A DNA stretch of 64,000 nt from Flavobacteriaceae bacterium (GCA_021647405.1 JAKIUU010000002.1:62001-126000); one strand, 5' to 3'. Counted from the stretch's first letter, positions 49,077 through 58,955 are shown. The notes: a model not told the origin generated them from the letters alone. Translations and numbers: made by a program.

Positions 49077-51548
49077 TTGAAAAATATTCAGGCTAAAATA
49101 CTATTATTTGTTGGAACCATCATCCTTTTAGGCGCTTGTAGTGCTGTAAAACGCGTGCCCTCTGAATCTAAATTACTAACAGGCAGCAGTATAATTACCA
49201 ATAACAAACTGATTACAGACACGGCTATAAATAGTTTTATTATTCAGCGCCCCAACCAAAAGGTTTTGGGTTTGCCTTTGGCGCTCCACTTTTACAATAT
49301 TGGCAATCCTGAATTGCTTAAATCTTATAACAAATGGCTAAAAGATCCTAAGTCTGGTAAAAAACCAATGGGAAAATTCAGACGTGGTTTTAACAATTGG
49401 TTTCTAAAAAATGGCAATTCTCCCGTTATTATTGATAAAACTAAAACAAAAAAAACGGCCAAAAATTTACAACAGTATTATTTTACCCAAGGCTATTTTG
49501 ATGCAACAGTATCTGTCAAAAATATTTCTACTGGCAAAAAAAGAGCGGTCTTAAAATATGTTGTTAATACCAATCAATTTTATACCATTGCCACTTTTAG
49601 AATACAAATACGTTCTCCTTATTTAGATTCTATTTATACCTTAAACAAATCGGCTTCTTTTATTAAAACAGGCGATACTTTTAACACAACTAATTTTGAG
49701 AGAGAAGAAAACAGGCTCATTAATTTATTTAGAAATTCGGGTGTGGCTCATTTTACCAAAAGCATTATAAAATTTGAAGTAGATACAAGTAAGGTAACAC
49801 ACACAGCTTCGGTTGTTTTAACAATTCCAAATCGTGTTATTACAGATGCCAGCGGTACGCCTCAATTTATAAATTTTGTGCCGCAGAAAGTAAAAAAAAT
49901 TAATGTTATTACAGATTATGATTTCTCTAAAAAAGGGGAACTCTTTAAAGACTCTCTCCAATTAAAAAATATCAATTTTTATTCCTTTTCTACTTTAAAA
50001 TACAATCCAAAAATACTTATAGATGCTGTAGCAATAATGCCAAATGGGCTGTATAAAGAAGACGAAAAAAATAAAACCCGCAGGTATTTCAACAATTTAA
50101 AAAACTTTAATGTCGCTATAAATTATACTGAAAATCAGGATAATACACTAACTGCTGACATCTTGTTAAATCCCTTAAAAAAGTATTCTTTAGGTACAGA
50201 TATTGAGGTAACCCACTCTAACGTAAAACCTTTTGGGTTAACAAGTAAGATTTCTTTTACCAATCGCAATGTCTTTAAAGGCGCTGAAAATTTAGAGCTC
50301 TCTTTTCAAGGCTCCTTTCTAAATTCGGCTAAAGACGCCAGCACAAATTCAAATTTTTTTGACGCTTATGAGTATGGTGTAAATTTATCTTTATACCTGC
50401 CAAGAATATTGTTCCCGTTTAAAATAAAGAAAATTATACCGCGCTATATGCAACCTGTAACTTTGATTAAAGTAGGTACCAGCTTACAAAAAAATATTGG
50501 CTTAGACCGTCAAAATTTTACAGGTATTTTAAATTACCGTTGGCAGAGTTCTTCTAAAGTTTCTCATAATTTAGAATTGTTAAATGTGCAGTATATCCGA
50601 AACTTTAAAACCGATAATTATTTTAACATTTTTAAATCAGAATTTGACAAACTCAACCAAGTATCACAAATTTTTAATGGATTTGCCCTCGAACAAAATG
50701 ATCTGAAAATACTCCAATTTATCAATACCGTCTTAACAGATGGCTCTTTTGGCACTACAAATCCAGTCGATTTGTTAACCGTTCAAAATGTAAATGAACG
50801 CCGTTCAATACTCATTGAAAATGTTTTGGTTCCTGCCATAGGATACACATTTACCTATCAAAACAAAGAGAATTTATCAGACAACAACTTTTCTTTTTTA
50901 CGCGCTAATATTCTTTCGTCGGGGTTATTAACTTCGGCATTTACCAAAAAAAGTAGTGCTGAAACTCAAAAAACCATATTCAATCTCCCTGTAGCGCAAT
51001 TCATTAAAACACAATTAGAATATAAAAAATACTGGGGCCTCGACCAAAATACTTTGGTTTTTAGGAGTTTTGTGGGCTTGGCTTTGGCTTATGGAAATTC
51101 TACTACTATCCCTTTTAGCCGTAGTTATTTTGCTGGAGGATCTAACGAAATAAGAGCATGGAAAGCTTATATTCTAGGACCTGGCGCTACTAAAAGCGAC
51201 TTAGAATTTAATGTGGGGAATTTTAAAATAGTGGGGAATTTAGAATACCGATTTAAAATATTAAACAGTTTTAATGGGGCGTTGTTTGTTGATGCTGGAA
51301 ATATTTGGAATATTACCAGTAACAATACATTTGTTGATAACGCTACTAAATTTAAGGGCTTGGCATCCTTAAAAGATGTTGCTGTTGGCAGTGGTTTTGG
51401 TGTGCGTTACGATTTTAACTTTTTAGTTTTTAGATTTGATGTTGGACTCAAAACCTACGAACCTTACTTAACCCAACAAAAAAAGTGGTTTACCAATTTT
51501 AATTTTGCCAATGCTGTTTATAATATAGGTATCAATTATCCGTTCTAA
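49077..51548 (+). CDS. TamL-like outer-membrane BamA/TamA family lipoprotein
   Basis: An 823-residue Omp85-family protein with POTRA-like domains and a C-terminal 16-strand barrel, proposed for outer-membrane protein or lipid handling. The start is TTG: no ATG or GTG lies between the promoter box and the lipoprotein signal (LLFVGTIILLGACSAVKR). The Cys makes it a lipoprotein, the feature that separates Bacteroidota TamL from TamA. Barrel motifs include RSYFAGGSNEIRAW, GNLEYRFKILNSFNGALFVDAGNIW and GSGFGVRYDFNFLVFRFDVGLKTYEP. It ends in an aromatic residue (INYPF). Confidence 0.9.
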   Translation: MKNIQAKILLFVGTIILLGACSAVKRVPSESKLLTGSSIITNNKLITDTAINSFIIQRPNQKVLGLPLALHFYNIGNPELLKSYNKWLKDPKSGKKPMGKFRRGFNNWFLKNGNSPVIIDKTKTKKTAKNLQQYYFTQGYFDATVSVKNISTGKKRAVLKYVVNTNQFYTIATFRIQIRSPYLDSIYTLNKSASFIKTGDTFNTTNFEREENRLINLFRNSGVAHFTKSIIKFEVDTSKVTHTASVVLTIPNRVITDASGTPQFINFVPQKVKKINVITDYDFSKKGELFKDSLQLKNINFYSFSTLKYNPKILIDAVAIMPNGLYKEDEKNKTRRYFNNLKNFNVAINYTENQDNTLTADILLNPLKKYSLGTDIEVTHSNVKPFGLTSKISFTNRNVFKGAENLELSFQGSFLNSAKDASTNSNFFDAYEYGVNLSLYLPRILFPFKIKKIIPRYMQPVTLIKVGTSLQKNIGLDRQNFTGILNYRWQSSSKVSHNLELLNVQYIRNFKTDNYFNIFKSEFDKLNQVSQIFNGFALEQNDLKILQFINTVLTDGSFGTTNPVDLLTVQNVNERRSILIENVLVPAIGYTFTYQNKENLSDNNFSFLRANILSSGLLTSAFTKKSSAETQKTIFNLPVAQFIKTQLEYKKYWGLDQNTLVFRSFVGLALAYGNSTTIPFSRSYFAGGSNEIRAWKAYILGPGATKSDLEFNVGNFKIVGNLEYRFKILNSFNGALFVDAGNIWNITSNNTFVDNATKFKGLASLKDVAVGSGFGVRYDFNFLVFRFDVGLKTYEPYLTQQKKWFTNFNFANAVYNIGINYPF

Positions 51549-51562
51549 GGATTTTTTTTTAC

Positions 51563-51570
51563 TAATTTTG
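51563..51570 (+). promoter_or_regulatory. -7 box of fbaA-accD
   Basis: TAATTTTG matches TAnnTTTG, 22 bp before the fbaA ATG. Confidence 0.6.
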
Positions 51571-51592
51571 CATTTCATTTAAAAACCTAATT

Positions 51593-52654
51593 ATGAAAAT
51601 TCCATCTGGAGTTGCTACCGGAAATACAGTTCAAGATATTTTTAAACTCGCCAAATTAAAAAAGTTTGCATTGCCTGCAGCCAATGTTACAGGTTCTAAC
51701 ACAATCAACACCGTTTTAGAAACAGCCAAAAACCTCAACGCCCCTGTTATTGTTCAGTTTTCTAATGGTGGGGCCTATTTTAATGCCGGAAAAGGCATTA
51801 GTAACGAGAATCAAAAAGCGGCAATTGTTGGTGGTATTGCAGGTGCAAAACACGTCCATTTAATGGCAAAAGCTTATGATATTCCCGTTATTTTACATAC
51901 AGACCATTGTGCGAAAAAATTATTGCCATGGATTGATGGTTTGCTAGATGCTGGCGAAACTCATTTTAAAGCCTATGGCGTGCCTTTATACAGTTCGCAT
52001 ATGTTAGATTTTTCTGAAGAACCCCTCGAAGAAAATATCGAAATTTCTAAGCGCTACCTTGAAAGAATGAGCAAAATGGGAATGACATTAGAAATTGAAT
52101 TGGGCATTACAGGTGGTGAAGAAGATGGTGTAGACAACTCTGATGTTGATGTCTCTAAATTATACACACAGCCCGAAGAAGTGGCTTATGCCTATGAAGA
52201 ACTTAAAAAAGTAAGCGATAAGTTTACCATTGCAGCTTCGTTTGGAAATGTTCATGGTGTTTACAAACCCGGAAATGTTAAGCTTACCCCCAAAATTTTA
52301 AAGAATTCTCAAGAATATATTCAAGCCAAATACAATACAGCATTTAACCCTGTTGATTTTGTTTTTCACGGTGGCTCTGGATCTTCTTCAGAACATATTA
52401 AAGAAGCCATTTCTTATGGTGTTATTAAAATGAATATTGATACCGATTTACAATATGGTTTTATGACAGGTATAAGAGATTATATGAAACAAAATGAAGC
52501 CTTTTTACAAGGCCAAATCGGAAATCCAACGGGGAGTGATTCTCCTAATAAAAAATATTACGACCCTAGAGTTTGGCTTCGCAAAGGCGAAGAAACTTTT
52601 AGAGCGCGTTTAAAACAGGCTTTTGAAGACTTAAATAATGTAAATACTTTATAA
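51593..52654 (+). CDS. fbaA: Class II fructose-bisphosphate aldolase
   Basis: Glycolytic/gluconeogenic cleavage of fructose-1,6-bisphosphate, zinc dependent. The protein has 353 residues, E. coli FbaA-type length. The metal site is seen in ILHTDHCAKK, with further ligands in SFGNVHGVYKPG and FHGGSGSS. IDTDLQYGF binds phosphate. It is followed by accD after 50 bp on the same strand. Confidence 0.97.
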   Translation: MKIPSGVATGNTVQDIFKLAKLKKFALPAANVTGSNTINTVLETAKNLNAPVIVQFSNGGAYFNAGKGISNENQKAAIVGGIAGAKHVHLMAKAYDIPVILHTDHCAKKLLPWIDGLLDAGETHFKAYGVPLYSSHMLDFSEEPLEENIEISKRYLERMSKMGMTLEIELGITGGEEDGVDNSDVDVSKLYTQPEEVAYAYEELKKVSDKFTIAASFGNVHGVYKPGNVKLTPKILKNSQEYIQAKYNTAFNPVDFVFHGGSGSSSEHIKEAISYGVIKMNIDTDLQYGFMTGIRDYMKQNEAFLQGQIGNPTGSDSPNKKYYDPRVWLRKGEETFRARLKQAFEDLNNVNTL

Positions 52655-52704
52655 TTTACTAAATTTCGCCTCTCAACGCCAAAATAACCTAAAACCTAAA
52701 CTAT

Positions 52705-53565
52705 ATGTCATCTTGGTTTAAAAGAACAGATAAAGGCATTCAAACGCCTACTGAGAAGAAAAAGGACATTCCTAAAGGACTGTGGTACAAAACACCGAGC
52801 GGAAAAGTAGTAGATTCTGACGAGCTAAAAGACAATCTTTGGGTTTGTAAAGAAGATGGTTATCATGTAAGAATTGGATCTAATGAGTATTTCCAATTGT
52901 TCTTTGATGACAATATTTACAAAGAGTTAAACCCCAAACTTACCTCTAAAGATCCCTTAAATTTTTCGGATACCAAAAAATATTCATTCCGTTTAAAAGA
53001 AGCCCAAGAAAAAACCAAGCTAAAAGATGCCATTAGAACTGCCGTAGGAAAATCATTTGGTAAAGATATTGTTATTGCGGCAATGGATTTTAGTTTTATT
53101 GGTGGCTCCATGGGAAGTGTTGTGGGCGAAAAAATTGCCCGCGCTATTGATTATAGCTTAAAAAATAAAATTCCCTTAATGATAATTTCCAAATCGGGGG
53201 GCGCACGCATGATGGAAGCTTCTTTATCTTTAATGCAATTGGTAAAAACTTCGGCTAAATTGGCGCAACTTTGTGATGCAAAAATACCTTATATTTCACT
53301 TTGTACTGACCCTACAACTGGAGGTACTACGGCTTCTTTTGCCATGCTTGGCGATATAAATATTGCAGAGCCAAATGCTTTAATTGCTTTTGCAGGCCCC
53401 AGAGTGGTTAAAGATACAACAGGTAAAGAACTCCCCAAAGGGTTTCAGTATTCTGAGTTTGTTTTAGAACACGGTTTTTTAGATGCTATTTTTGAACGGA
53501 AACAACTAAAAGAGAAGGTTAATTTATATATTGATTTAATTCAAAATCAACCTATAAGATCCTAA
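52705..53565 (+). CDS. accD: Acetyl-CoA carboxylase carboxyltransferase subunit beta
   Basis: Transfers CO2 from biotin to acetyl-CoA in fatty acid synthesis; 286 residues. The crotonase-type core is complete (MDFSFIGGSMGSVVGEKIARAIDY, MIISKSGGARMMEASLSLMQL, LCTDPTTGGTTASFAMLGDI, IAFAGPRVV). The N-terminal zinc ribbon of E. coli AccD has two CxxC knuckles. Here only one Cys is left in this region (WVCKEDGYHVRIG) and the first knuckle reads WYKTPSGK. The ribbon is degenerate and probably metal-free. It is followed by a strong bidirectional terminator. Confidence 0.95.
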   Translation: MSSWFKRTDKGIQTPTEKKKDIPKGLWYKTPSGKVVDSDELKDNLWVCKEDGYHVRIGSNEYFQLFFDDNIYKELNPKLTSKDPLNFSDTKKYSFRLKEAQEKTKLKDAIRTAVGKSFGKDIVIAAMDFSFIGGSMGSVVGEKIARAIDYSLKNKIPLMIISKSGGARMMEASLSLMQLVKTSAKLAQLCDAKIPYISLCTDPTTGGTTASFAMLGDINIAEPNALIAFAGPRVVKDTTGKELPKGFQYSEFVLEHGFLDAIFERKQLKEKVNLYIDLIQNQPIRS

Positions 53566-53566
53566 T

Positions 53567-53595
53567 AAAAAAGAGCGCTAATAGCGCTCTTTTTT
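53567..53595. terminator. Bidirectional terminator between accD and the lipoprotein gene
   Basis: AAAAAAGAGCGCTA and TAGCGCTCTTTTTT form a 14-bp stem around one A, with A and T runs at both sides. It lies directly after accD and before the end of the convergent gene. Confidence 0.9.
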
Positions 53596-53616
53596 ATTTT
53601 GTGAATTATCAATTTT

Positions 53617-54468
53617 CTATTTCCTTAAATGGATTGTTTCTGTAACACCGTCTATGGTAATTGTTCCTAAATCATCACAAGTACCATCGCCATAATCTAA
53701 AACGGCTGTTTGGCTGTCTCTTTGAAAAGAAACCACGCCGCTTACTACAAATTGGCAGGCCAATTCTTTTCTTAGAGGTGTTGTTATAGTGGCTTCGTGA
53801 ACCGTACCGTCTTTGCGTGTAAAACGCCAATTTCCAGAAATTAAAAATACATTGTCACCCCAAGTTGGTGTGGTACTTCCCTCAATAAGTTCTTTAATTT
53901 TCATACCACTTTTACCAGCGGTAGAACCATCGGGCCATGTAACGGTTACAGAAAAATTAAAAGTAGATTGTGGATTTCCATTTTCATTTTCACGTTCTTT
54001 TAAAACACTGTGACTGCCTTCAATTTTTTTACCATTGTTGTAAAAATTATCAAAACTCACATCTACAGATCTGGTCATTGCTGTTTTATCTTTGGCATAG
54101 TGCATCAATATTTTACCGCTTACAATATTGCCGTTTCTCAATTCACAAGAGGTCCCAAAATCTATGGTAACATCTTTAGTGGTATCTGTAACAACTTTAG
54201 TAACAGTTGCACAACTTGGCAAATAGCGGTTGTTATGATTTACTGCTGATTTATTTGCATATTCCTCATTTGCAAAAGTTTGATCTACAATTACCGAAAC
54301 ATCATCTGTAATATTATTGACTTCTGTTTCTGTTTGAATTTGAGAGGCATTGAACTGGCCGGCAGTATCTTGTGTAGCAATATTTTCTTTGCTACTTTGA
54401 CAGGACGTAAATACCATTCCTACAAAAAATACAGCTGTTAAAAATTTAAGGGCGCTTTGTGTTTTCAT
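53617..54468 (-). CDS. Putative lipoprotein of unknown function
   Basis: A 283-residue lipoprotein (LTAVFFVGMVFTSC, Cys near 23). After a Gln/Asn/Thr-rich linker the rest is beta-rich with repeated strand pairs such as KDVTIDFGTSCELRNGNIVSGKILMHY and LACQFVVSGVVSFQRDSQTAVLDYGDGTCDDLGTITIDG. Paired cysteines (SCELRNG.., CQFVVSG, GTCDD) may form disulfides. I do not recognise a family, and its neighbours do not suggest a role. Confidence 0.85.
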   Translation of the reverse strand: MKTQSALKFLTAVFFVGMVFTSCQSSKENIATQDTAGQFNASQIQTETEVNNITDDVSVIVDQTFANEEYANKSAVNHNNRYLPSCATVTKVVTDTTKDVTIDFGTSCELRNGNIVSGKILMHYAKDKTAMTRSVDVSFDNFYNNGKKIEGSHSVLKERENENGNPQSTFNFSVTVTWPDGSTAGKSGMKIKELIEGSTTPTWGDNVFLISGNWRFTRKDGTVHEATITTPLRKELACQFVVSGVVSFQRDSQTAVLDYGDGTCDDLGTITIDGVTETIHLRK

Positions 54469-54575
54469 CTCTATTTAATTTTAAAGTTAACATCCCTAAG
54501 ACATCTTTAAGCTTAAAAGGTTTAAAACAGTTAAGAATAAAGATTGCCGAACTCTCTTGATTTTTGAATTTAATA

Positions 54576-57353
54576 CTACTTAATAATTATTTTTTGACTG
54601 TAATTTAAGTTCTCGGCTTCTAATTTTAAAATATAAATGCCTGCCTTTAATGAGACATTTATATTTGAGCTTGTGCCTTGATTAAAATTGCGCACTACTT
54701 TATATACCTGACGGCCTCTTACGTCAAATATACTTACGTTTGTTTTACCAATAGCTAACTTAGGTGTTACCGTAAACTTTCCGTCAGAAACTGTTGGGTA
54801 AACAAGAATTGATTTTTTCTCTTTTTCGAAATTATTTACAGCAAGAACTCCCGAAGAAAATGTTCCTGTAAATAACCCTCTGCCATAGGTTGAAGCCAAT
54901 ACTGTATTGTCTGCTGTTCTATAGTCAAAGCTTGTAACTTTAGAGTTTTGCATGCCATTTTGAGATTGCACCCAAGTTGGACTCGCCGTTTTAAAACTTT
55001 CTGTACGCCAAACACCTAAGTCAGTACCTACAATTACTTCATCGTTATTTAGTGGATTCATCATAACGGCTTTAACAGGTAAATCAGGTAAATCGCCTTC
55101 TTTACTAGTCCAATTTGTACCACCATCTGTGGTAAACCAAATATTCGTTACACCGTAATTGTGAAAGGTGACAATTATTTCATTTTCGTTAGCGCCAAAA
55201 CTAATGTCAGAAACACTGCCAACAAATCCTGATCCTGTAATTTCTGCCCAAATAGGTGTTGCAGTATCTGCATTGGTAATCTTTAAAAGTTGTCCGTTTT
55301 TTGTGCCAACAATTAAGCTTGTTGAAGTTGTTGTATAAGGCGACACTTTAAAAGCTGTTAGTTGGCCAGTTAAAAGAGGGTCGGTAAAATTAGTTCTTAC
55401 AGGTGTTGTTGTAATATCAGTATATCTTGCAACTTGATTGATTGCTCCAGTAACTCCATCTGCATATAATATATCCAGGTTATCATCTAAGTCAGCCGTA
55501 TTTATAAAAGACCCTGTATTTTGATCTGCTTCAATAACTATTTCACCTTGAGGGTAACCATTTATATCATACGTAACCGGAATTGGAAATAAACTATAGG
55601 TGTTATAGACATATGACACTATTAAATAAGCATTGTCTTTATCAATAAATTCATAAGCGCCATCGCCACCAAAAATATCGGTAAAACCATTAACTCCTGT
55701 ACTTGTGCCTTCAACAAACTGAGAACCGTTATCTTGTGCGCCGGCTAACAATATCTCTGTTGAGGTACTTTGACCTATAGCACCTTTATAAAATTGCGTA
55801 ACATTATAATCTTTATTACGTTCGCTTATGGCTGTGGTAGATGTTAAAGATCCCAATAAGGAACTGGCATAATACACGCCACCATCATTTCCGAATATTG
55901 CTGAATTGGCATCGGCAGGATTAAAAGCCATAGCATGCATATCTGCGTGGACTAAAGGTATAGTTAAGGTACTTAAAACGTTATTATTAGACCATTTAGA
56001 AATTTGAGCCCAAGTACTTCCACTATCTTCAGTTCTAAATAAATCTATCCCACCTACATAGGCAATGGCATCATTTGTAGGGTCTACTTCGAGCATTAAA
56101 TCATAAAAAGCTTGACCTCTTGTAAAGTCATTATTTGGAATACCTGTGTCAGCATCTGCAGGGAGTGCTAAGGTTATTGTAGAGGCAAAACTGTTAGATG
56201 TTTTTAATAACGATATGGGCGCGCTTGTGCCTACTTCTGCTAAAACATATAGGGTTCCTGCATTGCTACTAGAAACCGCTATCTGGACACGTTTGCCTCC
56301 CGAAATTGTTTTCCTTGTCAAGAAAGAATTATCGGTCCCTGTAGTCGATTTTAATATTTTACCAGCTCCTGTACCAAAAACATTCCCTTTTGTGGCTACC
56401 CAAATACTGTTATCTGCGGCTATTTCAATGTCATTGATTTCGTATGAATTTGAAGAAAGTGGCACATTCAATATAATTTTCGACCAACTCGTCCCCCCGT
56501 CAGTTGACTTATATAAACCATATTCAAAGGCCCCTATAAAAGTAGGATCGACCCCTGTAAATTTAAAGAAATTAGCACCTACAGCAGCAAATATTACTGT
56601 TGAGCCACCATTATCCCACGCTTTAATATCGTTGATATTATATTGTCCGGGAACAATAGTTTGGCCACTATTTAAAAAAGTAACCCCTGTAGAACCGCCA
56701 AAAACATGGGTCCAAGTAGTACCACCATCGGCTGATTTCCAAATACCATTACCCGTTACACTGCCACTCACATAAGTCTCTCCAGTGCCAACATAAAATA
56801 TTTGAGAGTTGTTTGGATCAACTGTAAAAGAAGAAACAGATATATTTTCAGAAATACCACTTATGCGCGTCCAAGAAGAATTGGCATTTGTAATATCGTT
56901 ATTAACCCATAAGCCACCACTCACACCACCTGCAAAAACACGTTTATGTGTGACATCATTAGGATCATACAACAATGCACGGGTTCTGCCACCAACATTA
57001 TTTGGCCCACGCTCTACCCATGGGTTTCCAACAGCGTCACCAGGGACTCTATTTGCTGTAGTTTTATTGTTAGATAATCTTTCTTGAAGTGCAAATAGTT
57101 TTTCGTGTGTTGGACGCCCTAAAACAGGGTTCATTTCTAATAAATATTCATTCTCCATATATTTATTAGGAGGAATCCCTTGGCTTAAACGTTCTTTTTT
57201 AGACATTTTTAAACCTTTATTAATGGGGCTATTTTTTAAAAAGAAGGCATGCCTCTCTCTAAGGTTCTTATTATTTGGTATTGTTTCAATATTAAATAAT
57301 CCAACAAAAAAAATGGCTAAAATAAGTAATGCTATAGGTAATTTAAATTTCAT
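54576..57353 (-). CDS. T9SS-secreted protein with BNR/VPS10-like beta-propeller repeats
   Basis: A 925-residue secreted protein. The signal-anchor-like start (LPIALLILAIFFVGLF) is followed by a region ending GNPWVERGPNNVGGRTRALLYDP, typical of this group. Multiple BNR/sortilin-type motifs recur (GIWKSADGGTTWTHV, GLYKSTDGGTSWSKI, LFRTEDSGSTWAQI, IWFTTDGGTNWTSKEG), each ending a propeller blade. The last 80 residues are a T9SS type A domain (ILVYPTVSDGKFTVTP to YSQKIIIK). Some relatives are glycosidases or adhesins. No catalytic motif can be claimed here. Confidence 0.88.
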   Translation of the reverse strand: MKFKLPIALLILAIFFVGLFNIETIPNNKNLRERHAFFLKNSPINKGLKMSKKERLSQGIPPNKYMENEYLLEMNPVLGRPTHEKLFALQERLSNNKTTANRVPGDAVGNPWVERGPNNVGGRTRALLYDPNDVTHKRVFAGGVSGGLWVNNDITNANSSWTRISGISENISVSSFTVDPNNSQIFYVGTGETYVSGSVTGNGIWKSADGGTTWTHVFGGSTGVTFLNSGQTIVPGQYNINDIKAWDNGGSTVIFAAVGANFFKFTGVDPTFIGAFEYGLYKSTDGGTSWSKIILNVPLSSNSYEINDIEIAADNSIWVATKGNVFGTGAGKILKSTTGTDNSFLTRKTISGGKRVQIAVSSSNAGTLYVLAEVGTSAPISLLKTSNSFASTITLALPADADTGIPNNDFTRGQAFYDLMLEVDPTNDAIAYVGGIDLFRTEDSGSTWAQISKWSNNNVLSTLTIPLVHADMHAMAFNPADANSAIFGNDGGVYYASSLLGSLTSTTAISERNKDYNVTQFYKGAIGQSTSTEILLAGAQDNGSQFVEGTSTGVNGFTDIFGGDGAYEFIDKDNAYLIVSYVYNTYSLFPIPVTYDINGYPQGEIVIEADQNTGSFINTADLDDNLDILYADGVTGAINQVARYTDITTTPVRTNFTDPLLTGQLTAFKVSPYTTTSTSLIVGTKNGQLLKITNADTATPIWAEITGSGFVGSVSDISFGANENEIIVTFHNYGVTNIWFTTDGGTNWTSKEGDLPDLPVKAVMMNPLNNDEVIVGTDLGVWRTESFKTASPTWVQSQNGMQNSKVTSFDYRTADNTVLASTYGRGLFTGTFSSGVLAVNNFEKEKKSILVYPTVSDGKFTVTPKLAIGKTNVSIFDVRGRQVYKVVRNFNQGTSSNINVSLKAGIYILKLEAENLNYSQKIIIK

Positions 57354-57399
57354 AATTGATAAGTATTAAATGGTATTCAAATATATATATTATAATGGA

Positions 57400-58737
57400 T
57401 TAAACTAGAAATCCGCTGATTTTTTTATGCAATAACAGAGCCTGACTGTCTGACAAACTCGCCACAAAACCACAGGTCGAAATTAAGGTTTGATAGGGTG
57501 ACGTTATTTTTTCTTTAAACTGATCTGGCATTAATTGCAACAGTAGTTTGTCGTAATTGGTTTGCGTCTTATTTAATTTATTAATGGCAGCTTTGCTAAA
57601 GCAATCCAGTAAGTCGGCAATAACACGGTATCCTGAAATTTCTTTTTCTACAACTTCCTTGCTTTTATAAATCTTGGCAATGCTAATTTTTATAATGTCA
57701 TTTATCTGAGCCTCGTATTTGCATTTATCTAATAATGCACGGTCAAATACGCCTTTTAATATAGCCGCTTCATTGTCTAAAAATTGTTTTGTAGCCTCAT
57801 TAATTAAGGCGCCAATAGCCAGTGCCCGTAAATAACTTAAGCGACTGCTTTTATTTGGTAAAGCGTAGTATTTTTTTGTATCAATACTATCTCTAACAAG
57901 ATTTATTAAGTACTCAAGCGCGTATTCTTCTTCAATAAGCCCAAGATTAATGCCATCTTCAAAGTCAATTATGGTATAACAAATATCGTCTGCAGCTTCA
58001 ACTAAAAAAGCCAAGGGATGGCGGTAATATTTCAATGCTTTCTTCTCGTAATAATCCAAGCCTAAATCGGCAGTCAATTCTTTAAAGAAAATTGACTCTG
58101 ACTGAAAGACGCCATATTTTTTATCAGCAATATTTGTTGTTGGTTTTTTAGGAAGTGATTCTTTTGGATATTTCATAAAAGCCCCTAAAGTTGCATAAGA
58201 TAAGCGTATGCCTCCTACCTTGCCTTCGTGACTTTCTGTTAAAATTTTAAAACCATTGGCATTGCCTTCAAAATCGATTAGATCTTGCCATTCTTTGTCA
58301 GATAACTGGGTTTTGTATTGCCTTCCCTTTCCTGATGCAAAATAATCTCCTATGGCTTTTTCGCCAGCATGCCCAAATGGCGGATTGCCAATATCATGAG
58401 CCAGAGCTGCCGAGGCTACAATAGCACCAAAATCGTTTACTTTATACGCTTGTTCTCTTAGTATTGGGTGTTTATCTAATAAGGCTTTTCCCACAACTCT
58501 ACCTAAGGAGCGCGCCACAACCGAAACCTCTAAACTATGCGTTAGGCGTGTGTGTACAAAATCGGTTTTTGAAAGCGGCACCACTTGGGTTTTGTCTTGT
58601 AAACTTCTAAAAGAATTAGAGAAAATAATTCTATCATAATCAACTTCAAATCCCAAACGGGTTTCATCTTGATCTTTTCGCAATCGTTGTTTTGTATCTC
58701 CAAAACGTTTTAAAGAAAGTAGCTGTTCCCAGTTCAT
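57400..58737 (-). CDS. dgt: Deoxyguanosinetriphosphate triphosphohydrolase-like protein
   Basis: A 445-residue HD-domain hydrolase that splits dNTPs into deoxynucleoside and triphosphate. The metal-binding residues are in RLTHSLEVSVVARSLGR (first His), LAHDIGNPPFGHAGEKAI (His-Asp) and FLVEAADDICYTIIDFEDG (later Asp). The N-terminal motif DYDRIIFSNSFRSLQDKTQVVPL is typical. It could affect dNTP pools or phage defence, but nothing in the context shows a defence role. Confidence 0.94.
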   Translation of the reverse strand: MNWEQLLSLKRFGDTKQRLRKDQDETRLGFEVDYDRIIFSNSFRSLQDKTQVVPLSKTDFVHTRLTHSLEVSVVARSLGRVVGKALLDKHPILREQAYKVNDFGAIVASAALAHDIGNPPFGHAGEKAIGDYFASGKGRQYKTQLSDKEWQDLIDFEGNANGFKILTESHEGKVGGIRLSYATLGAFMKYPKESLPKKPTTNIADKKYGVFQSESIFFKELTADLGLDYYEKKALKYYRHPLAFLVEAADDICYTIIDFEDGINLGLIEEEYALEYLINLVRDSIDTKKYYALPNKSSRLSYLRALAIGALINEATKQFLDNEAAILKGVFDRALLDKCKYEAQINDIIKISIAKIYKSKEVVEKEISGYRVIADLLDCFSKAAINKLNKTQTNYDKLLLQLMPDQFKEKITSPYQTLISTCGFVASLSDSQALLLHKKISGFLV

Positions 58738-58844
58738 TTACGCAAAATTTAATGCTTGTGCAATATACTTATTTATCTGTTTAAAATAGTTATTATTTAA
58801 AGCGTAGCAAGTCTAATTAATTAAAATTTATACGTTTTTTATGC

Positions 58845-58922
58845 GTAACATTTAGTTAACTTAAGATTGACAAACGCTTAACTTCTAATTAACCCCCTGT
58901 TTACATTAGCATTGTTTATTTG
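58845..58922 (+). promoter_or_regulatory. Array of 11-bp direct repeats (TTAAC-type) abutting a -7 box
   Basis: TTAAC (58856), TTGAC (58867), TTAAC (58878), TTAAC (58889) and TTTAC (58900) start exactly 11 bp apart. A weaker GTAAC lies at 58845. Eleven base pairs downstream of the last repeat is TTTATTTG (58915-58922), a variant -7 box, with no -33 TTG. Direct repeats at 11-bp pitch are the hallmark of PhoB/OmpR-family operators. The array should control the lipoprotein/TonB receptor pair. Confidence 0.75.
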
Positions 58923-58955
58923 TAGCATAAAATTTAACAAAAAATATTCTTAAAA

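Noticed and set aside
57400..58737. dGTPase as an anti-phage defence gene
   Set aside because: Family members are widespread housekeeping genes and its neighbours here are not defence genes.
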